Origin: Ruminococcaceae bacterium UBA1244
GTDB taxonomy: Bacteria > Bacillota > Clostridia > Oscillospirales > Acutalibacteraceae
Assembly (NCBI GenBank): GCA_002308635.1
Contig: DBWG01000120.1
Span: 3,237 to 25,182, forward strand
Length of the DNA stretch: 21,946 nt
Direction of reading: 5' to 3'
In this document: positions 1 through 6,450 of the stretch, piece by piece
How positions within the stretch are numbered: position 1 is the stretch's first letter
Layout of the letters: each line of letters begins with the position of its first letter
Notes under the pieces: generated by a model
Databases searched by the model: none
What the model was told of the DNA's origin: nothing
The model's input: the letters and a program-made list of their open reading frames with translations, nothing else
Made by a program: the position numbers and the translations under genes

Positions 1-8
1 ACCCGCCG

Positions 9-1901
9 ATGCCAAAACCGGAAAAGAAAAAGAGATCTTCCTTAAAATCGGAAAAGCATAAGGCTGCGAAGGCTGAAAAAGAAAAGAAAAAAATACGTAT
101 CAGCTACCTGTTCAATACAGAGGAAGACTATGATCCTGATGACGATGCCAACCGCATCACCGAGACAAAGCCGCAGCTTGATGATTACAACGAAGAGTCG
201 GACGCAGAGACTATTTCAACCGAGATCTCAACAAATTTCCAATCTGTTTTTGCAAGGACTATTGTTCTTCTTGCAACATCGGCAGCATCATTGACGCTTG
301 CTATTCTTGCACAATGCACATCACTATTCACGGAAACTATCAGGAATGGCTGGCTGTGGTTTGCGCTTATCGGATTTGTTTTCTTTGCACTGTCAGCCTT
401 TGTGTCAAGAAGTCCTATTCTTAACGGACTGTCGCCTCTCAAACGTTTCAAGGGAAATTCTGATACGGCAGTTGCCGTTGCCTCTGTTGCGGCCGCAATG
501 CAGTCTTTTTCCGCAATGTTCACACCGGACATATATATAACCGGAAAGCTGCACGTTTACACCGCACTCGTAACTCTTGCACTTTTGTTTAATTCTATCG
601 GAAAGCTGCTGATAATAACCCGCACACATTATAATTTTTCATTCCTTACCAAACCGTATCCGAAATACGCCGGAAAGATCTACACTGATACGGCAAATGC
701 CGAAAAAATGTCAGCCGAGCTTCCGACCCGCAGACCTATCATAGCCTACACGAAACATTCAAAATTTATGAGCAATTTTCTCCAGCTTTCCTATGCGCCT
801 GATCCGAGTGAAGAATTGGCATCAAGGCTTGCTCCGTGGACTTCGATTTTTTCTGTCATCTGCGGCATAGTATACGGGGTACTGACTATGAGCTTTCTGG
901 GCGGACTTTCATCGTTTGCTCTCACAGCGTTTATGAGCGTACCGCTGATATCGCTCATTGCTGTCAACCTTCCGCTGAGAAGACTTTGTAAAAATACCCT
1001 CAAGGGCGGAGCGATGATCTCCAGCTATGAAACCGTAAAACAATTCTCGGATACCAACGCTGTAATGATAGATTCCTCTCAGCTCTATCCCAAGGGTTCG
1101 GTCACTCTCAGCGGTATGAAGTCCTTTAAACAAAGCAAGCTCAATGAAGCGCTTCTCTCAGGAGCGGCGATCATGTATGCCGTCAACGGAACGATGATCC
1201 ATATTTTTGAAAATATCGTACAGTGCAGCAAGGATATGCTCCCAAAAGTAGAAAGCGTTATCTATGAGGACGGAAAAGGTCTCGTAGGATGGGTGAACAG
1301 TCAGCGTGTGCTGATCGGAAACCGTGAGCTTCTAAAATCGCATAATATAGAACCGCCTGAAAAAGAAGTGGAAGACAAATACTATGCGATCGGAAATGAC
1401 ATAACATATATATCCGTCAGCGGAGAGCTTATCGCAATGTTCATACTGTCCTACAAAACAAACAAAAATGTTGCTATTCAGCTCAAAAAGCTTGAGGATG
1501 ACGGTGTCAGCTTCGTTGTCAGAACAGTGGACGCAAATCTCACAAGAGAAATGGTCGCCAAAAACTTCGGCCTGTTCTACCGCTGTATAACGATACTTCC
1601 GACAAGCCTCGGAAATATCTGCCATGAAGTAACGACTTCGACAGAAGAACGTACAAGAGCCTATCTCGTTACAAGAGGAAAGCTTTCATCCTTTGCCCGT
1701 GCCGTTTCGGGCTGCATAAGAATAAAAACAAACGCTACTATCTCCGTGATACTCCAGTGCGTTGCACTTGCGATAGGACTTGCAATAGTAACATTGATCT
1801 CATTCGTATCCGGATTTGAAAAGCTTGGCTGCTTTGAGATACTGATCTATTCCGGCATCTGTACGGTGATCGAATTAGCGGCATCTTTGATAAAAAAATA
1901 A
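9..1901 (+). CDS. Degenerate P1B-type ATPase-like membrane protein (possibly 5'-partial)
   Basis: This is a 630-residue membrane protein with the layout of a heavy-metal (P1B) P-type ATPase but with eroded catalytic motifs. Residues 1-75 are Lys/Glu/Asp-rich and look disordered. Hydrophobic segments lie near 79-107, 113-132, 153-171, 181-205, 278-293, 299-323, 576-600 and 608-628. The stretch around 332-369 aligns with the region leading into the DKTGT phosphorylation site. The Asp is kept (D355), but the following residues are SSQL instead of KTGT. An N-domain-like GKGLVG and VLIGN are visible (422-438), the usual SEHP motif is absent, TGDN reads TVDAN (506-510), and no GDGxND is present. 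It therefore probably cannot pump ions by the normal cycle; a regulatory or structural role is inference. Frame is open upstream to the window edge and no ribosome site is visible before the ATG, so the true start may lie outside. rpe follows after 16 bases, suggesting one operon. Confidence 0.72.
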   Translation: MPKPEKKKRSSLKSEKHKAAKAEKEKKKIRISYLFNTEEDYDPDDDANRITETKPQLDDYNEESDAETISTEISTNFQSVFARTIVLLATSAASLTLAILAQCTSLFTETIRNGWLWFALIGFVFFALSAFVSRSPILNGLSPLKRFKGNSDTAVAVASVAAAMQSFSAMFTPDIYITGKLHVYTALVTLALLFNSIGKLLIITRTHYNFSFLTKPYPKYAGKIYTDTANAEKMSAELPTRRPIIAYTKHSKFMSNFLQLSYAPDPSEELASRLAPWTSIFSVICGIVYGVLTMSFLGGLSSFALTAFMSVPLISLIAVNLPLRRLCKNTLKGGAMISSYETVKQFSDTNAVMIDSSQLYPKGSVTLSGMKSFKQSKLNEALLSGAAIMYAVNGTMIHIFENIVQCSKDMLPKVESVIYEDGKGLVGWVNSQRVLIGNRELLKSHNIEPPEKEVEDKYYAIGNDITYISVSGELIAMFILSYKTNKNVAIQLKKLEDDGVSFVVRTVDANLTREMVAKNFGLFYRCITILPTSLGNICHEVTTSTEERTRAYLVTRGKLSSFARAVSGCIRIKTNATISVILQCVALAIGLAIVTLISFVSGFEKLGCFEILIYSGICTVIELAASLIKK

Positions 1902-1917
1902 GATGAGGAGATAAAAA

Positions 1918-2577
1918 ATGAAGGTCGCACCATCACTGTTGTCATGTGATTTTTCAAAAATGGGTGAGGAGGTCGTCCGTATCGACAGAGCCGGAGCTGA
2001 CCTTGTCCACCTTGATGTAATGGACGGACATTTTGTTCCGAACATAACCATAGGCCCGTGCATCGTATCGGCGGTCCGCCCTTATACAAAGCTTCCGTTT
2101 GATGTCCACCTTATGATAGACCATCCTATCGACTATATTGATGCTTTTGCCGATGCAGGAGCGGATATCATAACATTCCACATCGAAGCAAAGTCCGACA
2201 TAGACCGGACTATAGAAAAAATCAGACAAAGGGGTCTGCTTCCGGGAATCGTCATAAAGCCCAAAACACCCGTAGAGTCTGTTTTTCCGTATCTTGATAA
2301 ACTGTATATGGTACTCGTTATGACGGTAGAACCCGGATTCGGAGGCCAGTCTTTCATGGCTGACATGATGCCGAAAATAACGGCTCTCAAAGAGGAATGT
2401 AAAAAAAGACAGTTAAATGTTCTTGTTGAAGTCGATGGGGGAGTGTCTGAAAAGACCGTTGGTGCCGTTGCCGCAGCAGGCGCTGATATCTGCGTTTCAG
2501 GAACAGGAGTGTTCAAAGCAAAGGATGCCGCCGCCGCTATAAAATTTTTGCAGGAATCAGATAAAAATTTGTGTTGA
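1918..2577 (+). CDS. rpe: Ribulose-phosphate 3-epimerase
   Basis: This cytosolic TIM-barrel enzyme interconverts D-ribulose 5-phosphate and D-xylulose 5-phosphate in the pentose phosphate pathway. The protein has 219 residues, the normal family length. It begins with the characteristic APSLLSCDF strand. The metal and acid/base residues expected for the family are visible: H31 and D33 in HLDVMDG, H64 in DVHLM, and D173 in VEVDGG. The phosphate-binding stretches PGFGGQSF (139-146) and the C-terminal VSGTGVF (193-199) are also present. A GAGGAG ribosome site lies upstream of the ATG. The gene follows the ATPase-like gene by 16 bases and is probably cotranscribed with it. Its TGA stop is embedded in the -35 box of the next promoter. 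Confidence 0.96.
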   Translation: MKVAPSLLSCDFSKMGEEVVRIDRAGADLVHLDVMDGHFVPNITIGPCIVSAVRPYTKLPFDVHLMIDHPIDYIDAFADAGADIITFHIEAKSDIDRTIEKIRQRGLLPGIVIKPKTPVESVFPYLDKLYMVLVMTVEPGFGGQSFMADMMPKITALKEECKKRQLNVLVEVDGGVSEKTVGAVAAAGADICVSGTGVFKAKDAAAAIKFLQESDKNLC

Positions 2578-2602
2578 CAAACTAAAAAACAGATGATATA
2601 AT
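2574..2602 (+). promoter_or_regulatory. Consensus sigma-A promoter of the rpsF-ssb-rpsR operon
   Basis: TTGACA (2574-2579) is followed after exactly 17 bases by TATAAT (2597-2602), with a TG at the extended -10 position (2594-2595). All twelve hexamer positions match consensus. The -35 box overlaps the rpe stop codon. The expected transcript starts near 2609, giving a leader of about 70 bases before rpsF. Confidence 0.9.
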
Positions 2603-2628
2603 CTATATGTTGTGCAATAGCATAACTA

Positions 2629-2671
2629 TCCTTACTCCCTGCAGGACAGGGGGTCATAGTCCGGAAGGAGG
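2629..2671 (+). promoter_or_regulatory. Probable S6:S18-binding ribosomal-protein leader
   Basis: An inner stem pairs 2635-2641 with 2647-2653 (five-base loop, one wobble). An outer stem pairs TCCTT (2629-2633) with AAGGA (2665-2669), which takes up part of the rpsF Shine-Dalgarno sequence AAGGAGG (2665-2671). The asymmetric internal loop on the 3' side contains a CCG (2661-2663) immediately before the outer stem. A CCG in a bulge next to a hairpin is the hallmark of the known S6:S18 leader of rpsF operons. Binding of the S6:S18 pair would then repress translation; that mechanism is inferred from the family. Confidence 0.6.
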
Positions 2672-2679
2672 TTAACAAA

Positions 2680-2973
2680 ATGGCAGTTATCAATTCTTAT
2701 GAAGCAGTTATCGTAATTTCTCTCAAGCGTGGAGAAGAAGCTGTGGCTGATACTGTTAAGAAGTTCAGTGACCTGATCGAAAAGCACGCAACTATGGAAA
2801 GCGTTGACGAGTGGGGCAAGAGAAGGCTCGCTTATCCTATCAACAAGGAAACAGACGCTTACTATGTGCTTTATAACTTCAAGTCCGAACCGGTTTTCCC
2901 GGCTGAACTCGACAGAATCACAAAGATCACTGACGGTGTACTCCGTTCAATGATCATCAAGAAGGATGCTTGA
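2680..2973 (+). CDS. rpsF: 30S ribosomal protein S6
   Basis: Ribosomal protein S6 of the small-subunit platform, where it binds 16S rRNA as a heterodimer with S18. The 97 residues match the family length. It begins with the typical YEAVIVI beta strand and contains the WGKRRLAYPINKETDAYYVLYNF core, conserved among bacterial S6 proteins (around residues 45-68). The start follows a perfect AAGGAGG with an eight-base spacer. It is the first gene of the conserved rpsF-ssb-rpsR operon, is preceded by its own consensus promoter and is probably autoregulated through its leader. Confidence 0.97.
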   Translation: MAVINSYEAVIVISLKRGEEAVADTVKKFSDLIEKHATMESVDEWGKRRLAYPINKETDAYYVLYNFKSEPVFPAELDRITKITDGVLRSMIIKKDA

Positions 2974-2989
2974 TCGAGGAGGCTTATCT

Positions 2990-3460
2990 ATGAATAATGT
3001 ATCTTTGATCGGCAGACTTACCGCCGACCCCGAACTCAGACATACACAGTCGGGCGTTGCAAATTGTCGTTTTACGATCGCAGTTGACCGTTCCTATACC
3101 AAACAGGGTGAGGAACGTCAGGCAGATTTTATTTCTATTACTGCATGGCGTCAGACAGCAGAATTTGTCTGCAAGTACTTTACAAAGGGTCGCCGTATCG
3201 CAATAATAGGAGAAATCCGTACCGGTTCTTATACCGACAGGGACGGCAATAAACGTTACACTACAGATGTTTGGGCAAACAACGTAGAATTCTGTGATTC
3301 AAAGAATGATTCATCATCACAGTCATCCTACGGCGGCGGACAGAACAGCTACAGGCAGAATGATTATCGTCAGGAAGCTCCTGCACCGGCTCCGTCTTAT
3401 TCAAACGGAGATACAGGTGATTTTATGCTTACTCCCGATGATGAAGATCTGCCTTTCTAA
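2990..3460 (+). CDS. ssb: Single-stranded DNA-binding protein
   Basis: SSB coats single-stranded DNA during replication, repair and recombination and recruits partner proteins through its C-terminal tip. The start chosen is the ATG at 2990, which follows GAGGAGG and gives the standard MNNVSLIGRL N-terminus. An in-frame ATG at 2966 lies inside rpsF and upstream of that ribosome site. The 156-residue protein has an OB fold at 1-104, including NCRFTIAVDR and TAWRQTAEF. A flexible Gly/Ser/Gln/Pro-rich linker spans about 105-145, and the acidic tip DEDLPF (151-156) is intact. Position between rpsF and rpsR is the classical Firmicutes arrangement. Confidence 0.97.
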   Translation: MNNVSLIGRLTADPELRHTQSGVANCRFTIAVDRSYTKQGEERQADFISITAWRQTAEFVCKYFTKGRRIAIIGEIRTGSYTDRDGNKRYTTDVWANNVEFCDSKNDSSSQSSYGGGQNSYRQNDYRQEAPAPAPSYSNGDTGDFMLTPDDEDLPF

Positions 3461-3484
3461 CGAACAACAAAGGAGGAATTACAA

Positions 3485-3736
3485 ATGGCTGAAAGACCTG
3501 AAAGAGATAACCGCAGAGGCGGCCGCAAGAGCCGTAAAAAGGTCTGCGCATTCTGCGTAGATAAGGTTGAGGTTATTGATTACAAGGATATCTCAAGACT
3601 TCGCCGCTTTGTTTCAGAGAGAGCAAAGATTCTCCCTCGCAGAGTAACAGGCACCTGCGCTCGTCATCAGAGAGAGCTTACAGTTGCTATCAAGCGTGCA
3701 AGATATCTTTCACTTATGCCTTATACAAGCGACTGA
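3485..3736 (+). CDS. rpsR: 30S ribosomal protein S18, zinc-binding form
   Basis: Ribosomal protein S18, the partner of S6 on the small-subunit platform. The protein has 83 residues with an Arg/Lys-rich N-terminus and the conserved core from DYKDISRLRRFVS to TGTCARHQREL. Four candidate zinc ligands are visible, C21, C24, C58 and H61, so this is the C+ (zinc-binding) version; some bacteria carry a zinc-free S18 paralogue instead. A GGAGG ribosome site precedes the ATG. It is the last gene of the operon and a terminator follows within ten bases. Confidence 0.96.
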   Translation: MAERPERDNRRGGRKSRKKVCAFCVDKVEVIDYKDISRLRRFVSERAKILPRRVTGTCARHQRELTVAIKRARYLSLMPYTSD

Positions 3737-3743
3737 TGATTTT

Positions 3744-3771
3744 ACCGATGTCTTTTTGGCATCGGTTTTTT
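3744..3771 (+). terminator. Intrinsic terminator of the rpsF-ssb-rpsR operon
   Basis: ACCGATG (3744-3750) pairs with CATCGGT (3760-3766) around a nine-base loop, followed by a run of T through 3771. Confidence 0.88.
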
Positions 3772-3790
3772 CTTTAGAGGAGGGTATTCA

Positions 3791-4042
3791 ATGAAAACTG
3801 TATACAAAACAAAAAACACATGCTCGTCTGCAATAGAATTTGAACTTGAGGACGGCATCGTTCATAACATAAAGTTCAGAGGCGGCTGTATGGGCAACAC
3901 TCAGGGCGTTGCGGCACTCTGTGAAGGAATGAAGGCGGAGGACATCATAAAAAAGTGCAAAAATATACAGTGCGGTTTCCGCGGCACTTCATGCCCCGAT
4001 CAGCTTGCTCTTGCACTTGAATCTGCACTTAATAAACAATGA
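3791..4042 (+). CDS. Small TSCPD-domain protein (TIGR03905-like)
   Basis: An 83-residue protein consisting of a single TSCPD domain, named for the motif seen here as TSCPD at residues 67-71. Cysteines at 11, 33, 44, 56, 61 and 68 and the GGCMGNTQG segment (31-39) are typical of the family, which resembles the C-terminal domain of some vitamin B12-dependent ribonucleotide reductases (NrdJ). A stand-alone role is not established; metal or nucleotide binding is only a guess from the cysteine pattern. A strong GGAGG ribosome site precedes the ATG, and a terminator follows directly. The terminator upstream (3744-3771) separates it from the ribosomal operon, though read-through could supply its transcript because no clear promoter is visible in the short gap. 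Confidence 0.85.
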   Translation: MKTVYKTKNTCSSAIEFELEDGIVHNIKFRGGCMGNTQGVAALCEGMKAEDIIKKCKNIQCGFRGTSCPDQLALALESALNKQ

Positions 4043-4047
4043 AGCTT

Positions 4048-4077
4048 TTCCCGGTATTTTTGCCGGGAATTTTTTTT
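4048..4077 (+). terminator. Intrinsic terminator after the TSCPD gene
   Basis: TTCCCGG (4048-4054) pairs with CCGGGAA (4063-4069) around an eight-base loop, followed by eight T residues (4070-4077). Confidence 0.92.
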
Positions 4078-4112
4078 GAAAATTACATTTTTCACTCAGT
4101 TTTTCATCCTGC

Positions 4113-4137
4113 CTGCTGTATATTATTAATACAGCAG
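4113..4137. repeat. Perfect 9-bp inverted repeat upstream of the DUF1015 promoter
   Basis: CTGCTGTAT (4113-4121) and ATACAGCAG (4129-4137) form a perfect inverted repeat with a seven-base spacer. Neither strand has a T run after the stem, so it is not a terminator. It ends 28 bases before the -35 box of the next gene, so a protein-binding operator is plausible. Confidence 0.6.
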
Positions 4138-4165
4138 AAAAAAATGTTTTATATCCTTAAAGTCA

Positions 4166-4194
4166 TTGACACTTGACCCTTTCATCTGTAAAAT
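4166..4194 (+). promoter_or_regulatory. Sigma-A promoter of the DUF1015 gene
   Basis: TTGACA (4166-4171), a 17-base spacer, and TAAAAT (4189-4194), about 35 bases before the gene. Confidence 0.82.
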
Positions 4195-4228
4195 AATAGT
4201 GTAATATTTTGTTAAGGGAGAAATGACA

Positions 4229-5500
4229 ATGGCAGAGATAAGACCTTTCAGAGCATTGAGATTCAATACCGAAAAAGCAGGTGATATTTCGGAACTTGTT
4301 TGTCCGCCTTATGATATCATAAGCGAGGAACAAAGACTCGGATACCTTGAAAAGAATCCGAACAACATCATCAGACTGGAACTTCCAAAGGGCGATGATC
4401 CTTATAACGAGGCCGGCAAAACTCTTTCACAGTGGCTTAACGAAGGTATTCTCAGACAGGACGAAAAAGAGGGTATCTACATCTATGAAGAAGAATTCAC
4501 GATCAATGGTCTTCACACAAAGTTCAAGGGCTGTATCGTCCGTGTAAAGATCGAGGAATTTTCAAAAGGAGTAGTTCTTCCGCATGAAAATACTCTCTCA
4601 AAGGCAAAGGAAGACAGGTTCAATCTTATGAAGGCGACCGACTGTAATTTCAGCCAGATCTATTCGCTGTTTATGGATCCTGAGCATGAGATCACCAATC
4701 GCCTTGATAAGCTTTCGGACTGCCAGCCTGTAAACGAGCTCACCGATCCCGACGGCGTGACACACAGACTCTGGATAGTGACCGACAAGGATGAGATCAG
4801 CACTGTCTGCAATGCGTTTGCCGACAAAAAGCTCTATATTGCAGACGGCCACCACCGCTATGAGACTGCTCTCAACTACCGTAACTACTGCCGTGAAACA
4901 GGTCACGGTACAGGCGGCGAAGATTACGTTATGATGATGCTCGTCGATATGGAACATCCCGGACTTGTTGTCCTGCCAACACACAGACTTGTCCGTGACC
5001 TTGAATCGTTCGACAAGGAAAAGCTTCTTGAAGGATGCAGAGAATATTTTGATGTGACCGAAGAAAATGACGTTTCTTCAGCCGAAAGCAGACTCAAGAC
5101 CCTTTATGACGAAGGCAAAAAGGCATTTGCATTCTACTGCGGAGGAGATACATTCTCACTCCTTGTACTGAGGGATGAAAAGATACTTTCGGAGCTTCTT
5201 CCCGAAAAGAGTGCCGCTTCACAGGGACTTGACGTGACCGTTCTCCATACTCTTGTTCTTGAAAAGATCTTTGGCATTGACGCCGAAAATATGGCAAAGC
5301 AGATCAATCTTACCTATGTAAAGCAGTTTGAGGATGCCATAACCTCCGTTCAGAACGGCAAAGCACAGTGCGCTTTCATACTAAATCCCACAAAGGTAAC
5401 AGAGATACGTGACGTTGCTGCTGCCGGCGAAAAAATGCCCCAGAAATCAACATATTTTTATCCGAAACTCATCACCGGACTTGTAATGAACCGTTTCTGA
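4229..5500 (+). CDS. DUF1015 family protein
   Basis: A soluble cytosolic protein of 423 residues belonging to the widespread DUF1015 family (COG4198), whose biochemical role is unknown. Family landmarks are visible in order: an N-terminal IRPFRALRF segment, CPPYDII (25-31), LPHENTL (117-123) with the following KEDR, ADGHHRYETAL (205-215), and LPTHR (249-253). The start at 4229 is preferred over the ATG two codons upstream at 4223 because AAGGGAG (4214-4220) sits eight bases before the former and only two before the latter. It has its own promoter. The next gene begins 48 bases downstream with no terminator between, so the two may be cotranscribed. Confidence 0.9.
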   Translation: MAEIRPFRALRFNTEKAGDISELVCPPYDIISEEQRLGYLEKNPNNIIRLELPKGDDPYNEAGKTLSQWLNEGILRQDEKEGIYIYEEEFTINGLHTKFKGCIVRVKIEEFSKGVVLPHENTLSKAKEDRFNLMKATDCNFSQIYSLFMDPEHEITNRLDKLSDCQPVNELTDPDGVTHRLWIVTDKDEISTVCNAFADKKLYIADGHHRYETALNYRNYCRETGHGTGGEDYVMMMLVDMEHPGLVVLPTHRLVRDLESFDKEKLLEGCREYFDVTEENDVSSAESRLKTLYDEGKKAFAFYCGGDTFSLLVLRDEKILSELLPEKSAASQGLDVTVLHTLVLEKIFGIDAENMAKQINLTYVKQFEDAITSVQNGKAQCAFILNPTKVTEIRDVAAAGEKMPQKSTYFYPKLITGLVMNRF

Positions 5501-5548
5501 AAAGAATATAAAACATGATCCTGCTGAAAAAACTACCGGAGGATCATT

Positions 5549-6394
5549 ATGCTTGACAATACCATTGAAAACGACCTTTCCCAGACCCCGCTCAGTGCAA
5601 TGTTTGACGGCAGTGCCGCCCTTGAAACGCAGGAACTGAAATCTGAAACAGTAAAAAAAATACCAAGGCACCGCAGACGCAGAAATAAGCAAAGTATGCT
5701 TTCACTTTTTCCTGACGGCAGTGAAGAAAGCTGTGACAACGCTGCTGTTATTCCTCTTATTATGAAAAACGGGAATGACACTGCCAAAGCTTCTTCTCTT
5801 AGTTGTCAGAAAATAGTGCCCGATACCTCACAGAATGACGTATCCGCTCCGGCTCCTGAGCTGGAATATTCTGAGATAGGCGGCTGTACCGATGATGCCA
5901 TAGAAAACGGTCAAGGTGCTGGAAACAGTCCGCTGTCATGTTCCGGGATAATCTATGAAATTGCGGAAGAACTGTATGTGCGTGAAAAAACAGCATCCGA
6001 GCTTGAAGCTCTTTTTGATCCGCCGTTCCATAAGAATTTCAGTTCCGAAGAGCTTGCCGATCTTGACAGACATTCAGAAGAAAATGCCCGCACTATTGCT
6101 GCCGGCAGAAACGACTCTGTTTTTGGAAAAAGGGCAGCCGGTACAAGACCGATCACGACCTCAACGGCATTTATTCTGCAGTCGGTGATGCTTGTTCCGA
6201 TACTTAATATAGTGGCGGCACTGTTTCTTGCGTTCCGCAGTGACGGCAGCATAAACATCAAAGCCTATTGCCGGGCATTTCTGATCTGGGCAGCAATAAT
6301 AATGACATCTGCACTGATATTCTTTGCCTGGAGTTATTATTCAGTTTCTTCGGATCGTCCGCAGCTTGTCTGGCTTTTTCCTTATCTTAAATAA
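5549..6394 (+). CDS. Unrecognised protein with two C-terminal membrane segments
   Basis: I do not recognise this 281-residue protein. Residues 1-200 are polar and low in predicted structure, with a basic cluster KKIPRHRRRR at 36-45 and an acidic helical stretch near 135-180. Two hydrophobic segments follow at about 205-229 and 240-264, with a short SDGSINIKAY turn between them, so it is probably anchored in the membrane by its C-terminal end with a long N-terminal cytosolic tail. The ribosome site GGAGG (5538-5542) lies inside a small inverted repeat, ATGATCC (5515-5521) with GGATCAT (5541-5547), which could partly mask it. It follows the DUF1015 gene without a terminator and ends at a strong bidirectional terminator. 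Confidence 0.7.
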   Translation: MLDNTIENDLSQTPLSAMFDGSAALETQELKSETVKKIPRHRRRRNKQSMLSLFPDGSEESCDNAAVIPLIMKNGNDTAKASSLSCQKIVPDTSQNDVSAPAPELEYSEIGGCTDDAIENGQGAGNSPLSCSGIIYEIAEELYVREKTASELEALFDPPFHKNFSSEELADLDRHSEENARTIAAGRNDSVFGKRAAGTRPITTSTAFILQSVMLVPILNIVAALFLAFRSDGSINIKAYCRAFLIWAAIIMTSALIFFAWSYYSVSSDRPQLVWLFPYLK

Positions 6395-6406
6395 CGTTCT
6401 ATAATA

Positions 6407-6450
6407 AGTCCCGCCCGTGTTCAAAAAATGGACACGGGCGGGACTATTTT
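6407..6450. terminator. Bidirectional terminator between convergent genes
   Basis: A perfect 14-bp GC-rich stem pairs 6407-6420 with 6432-6445 around an A-rich loop. It lies between the stop codon at 6394 and the minus-strand stop at 6449-6451. The T tracts are short and interrupted on both strands (ATTTTATT on plus, TTATTATA on minus), but the stem is very stable. Confidence 0.85.

Noticed and set aside
2133..2693. A 186-codon minus-strand frame opposite rpe and the rpsF leader
   Set aside because: It overlaps a clear rpe gene, the promoter and the leader; no domain is recognisable.
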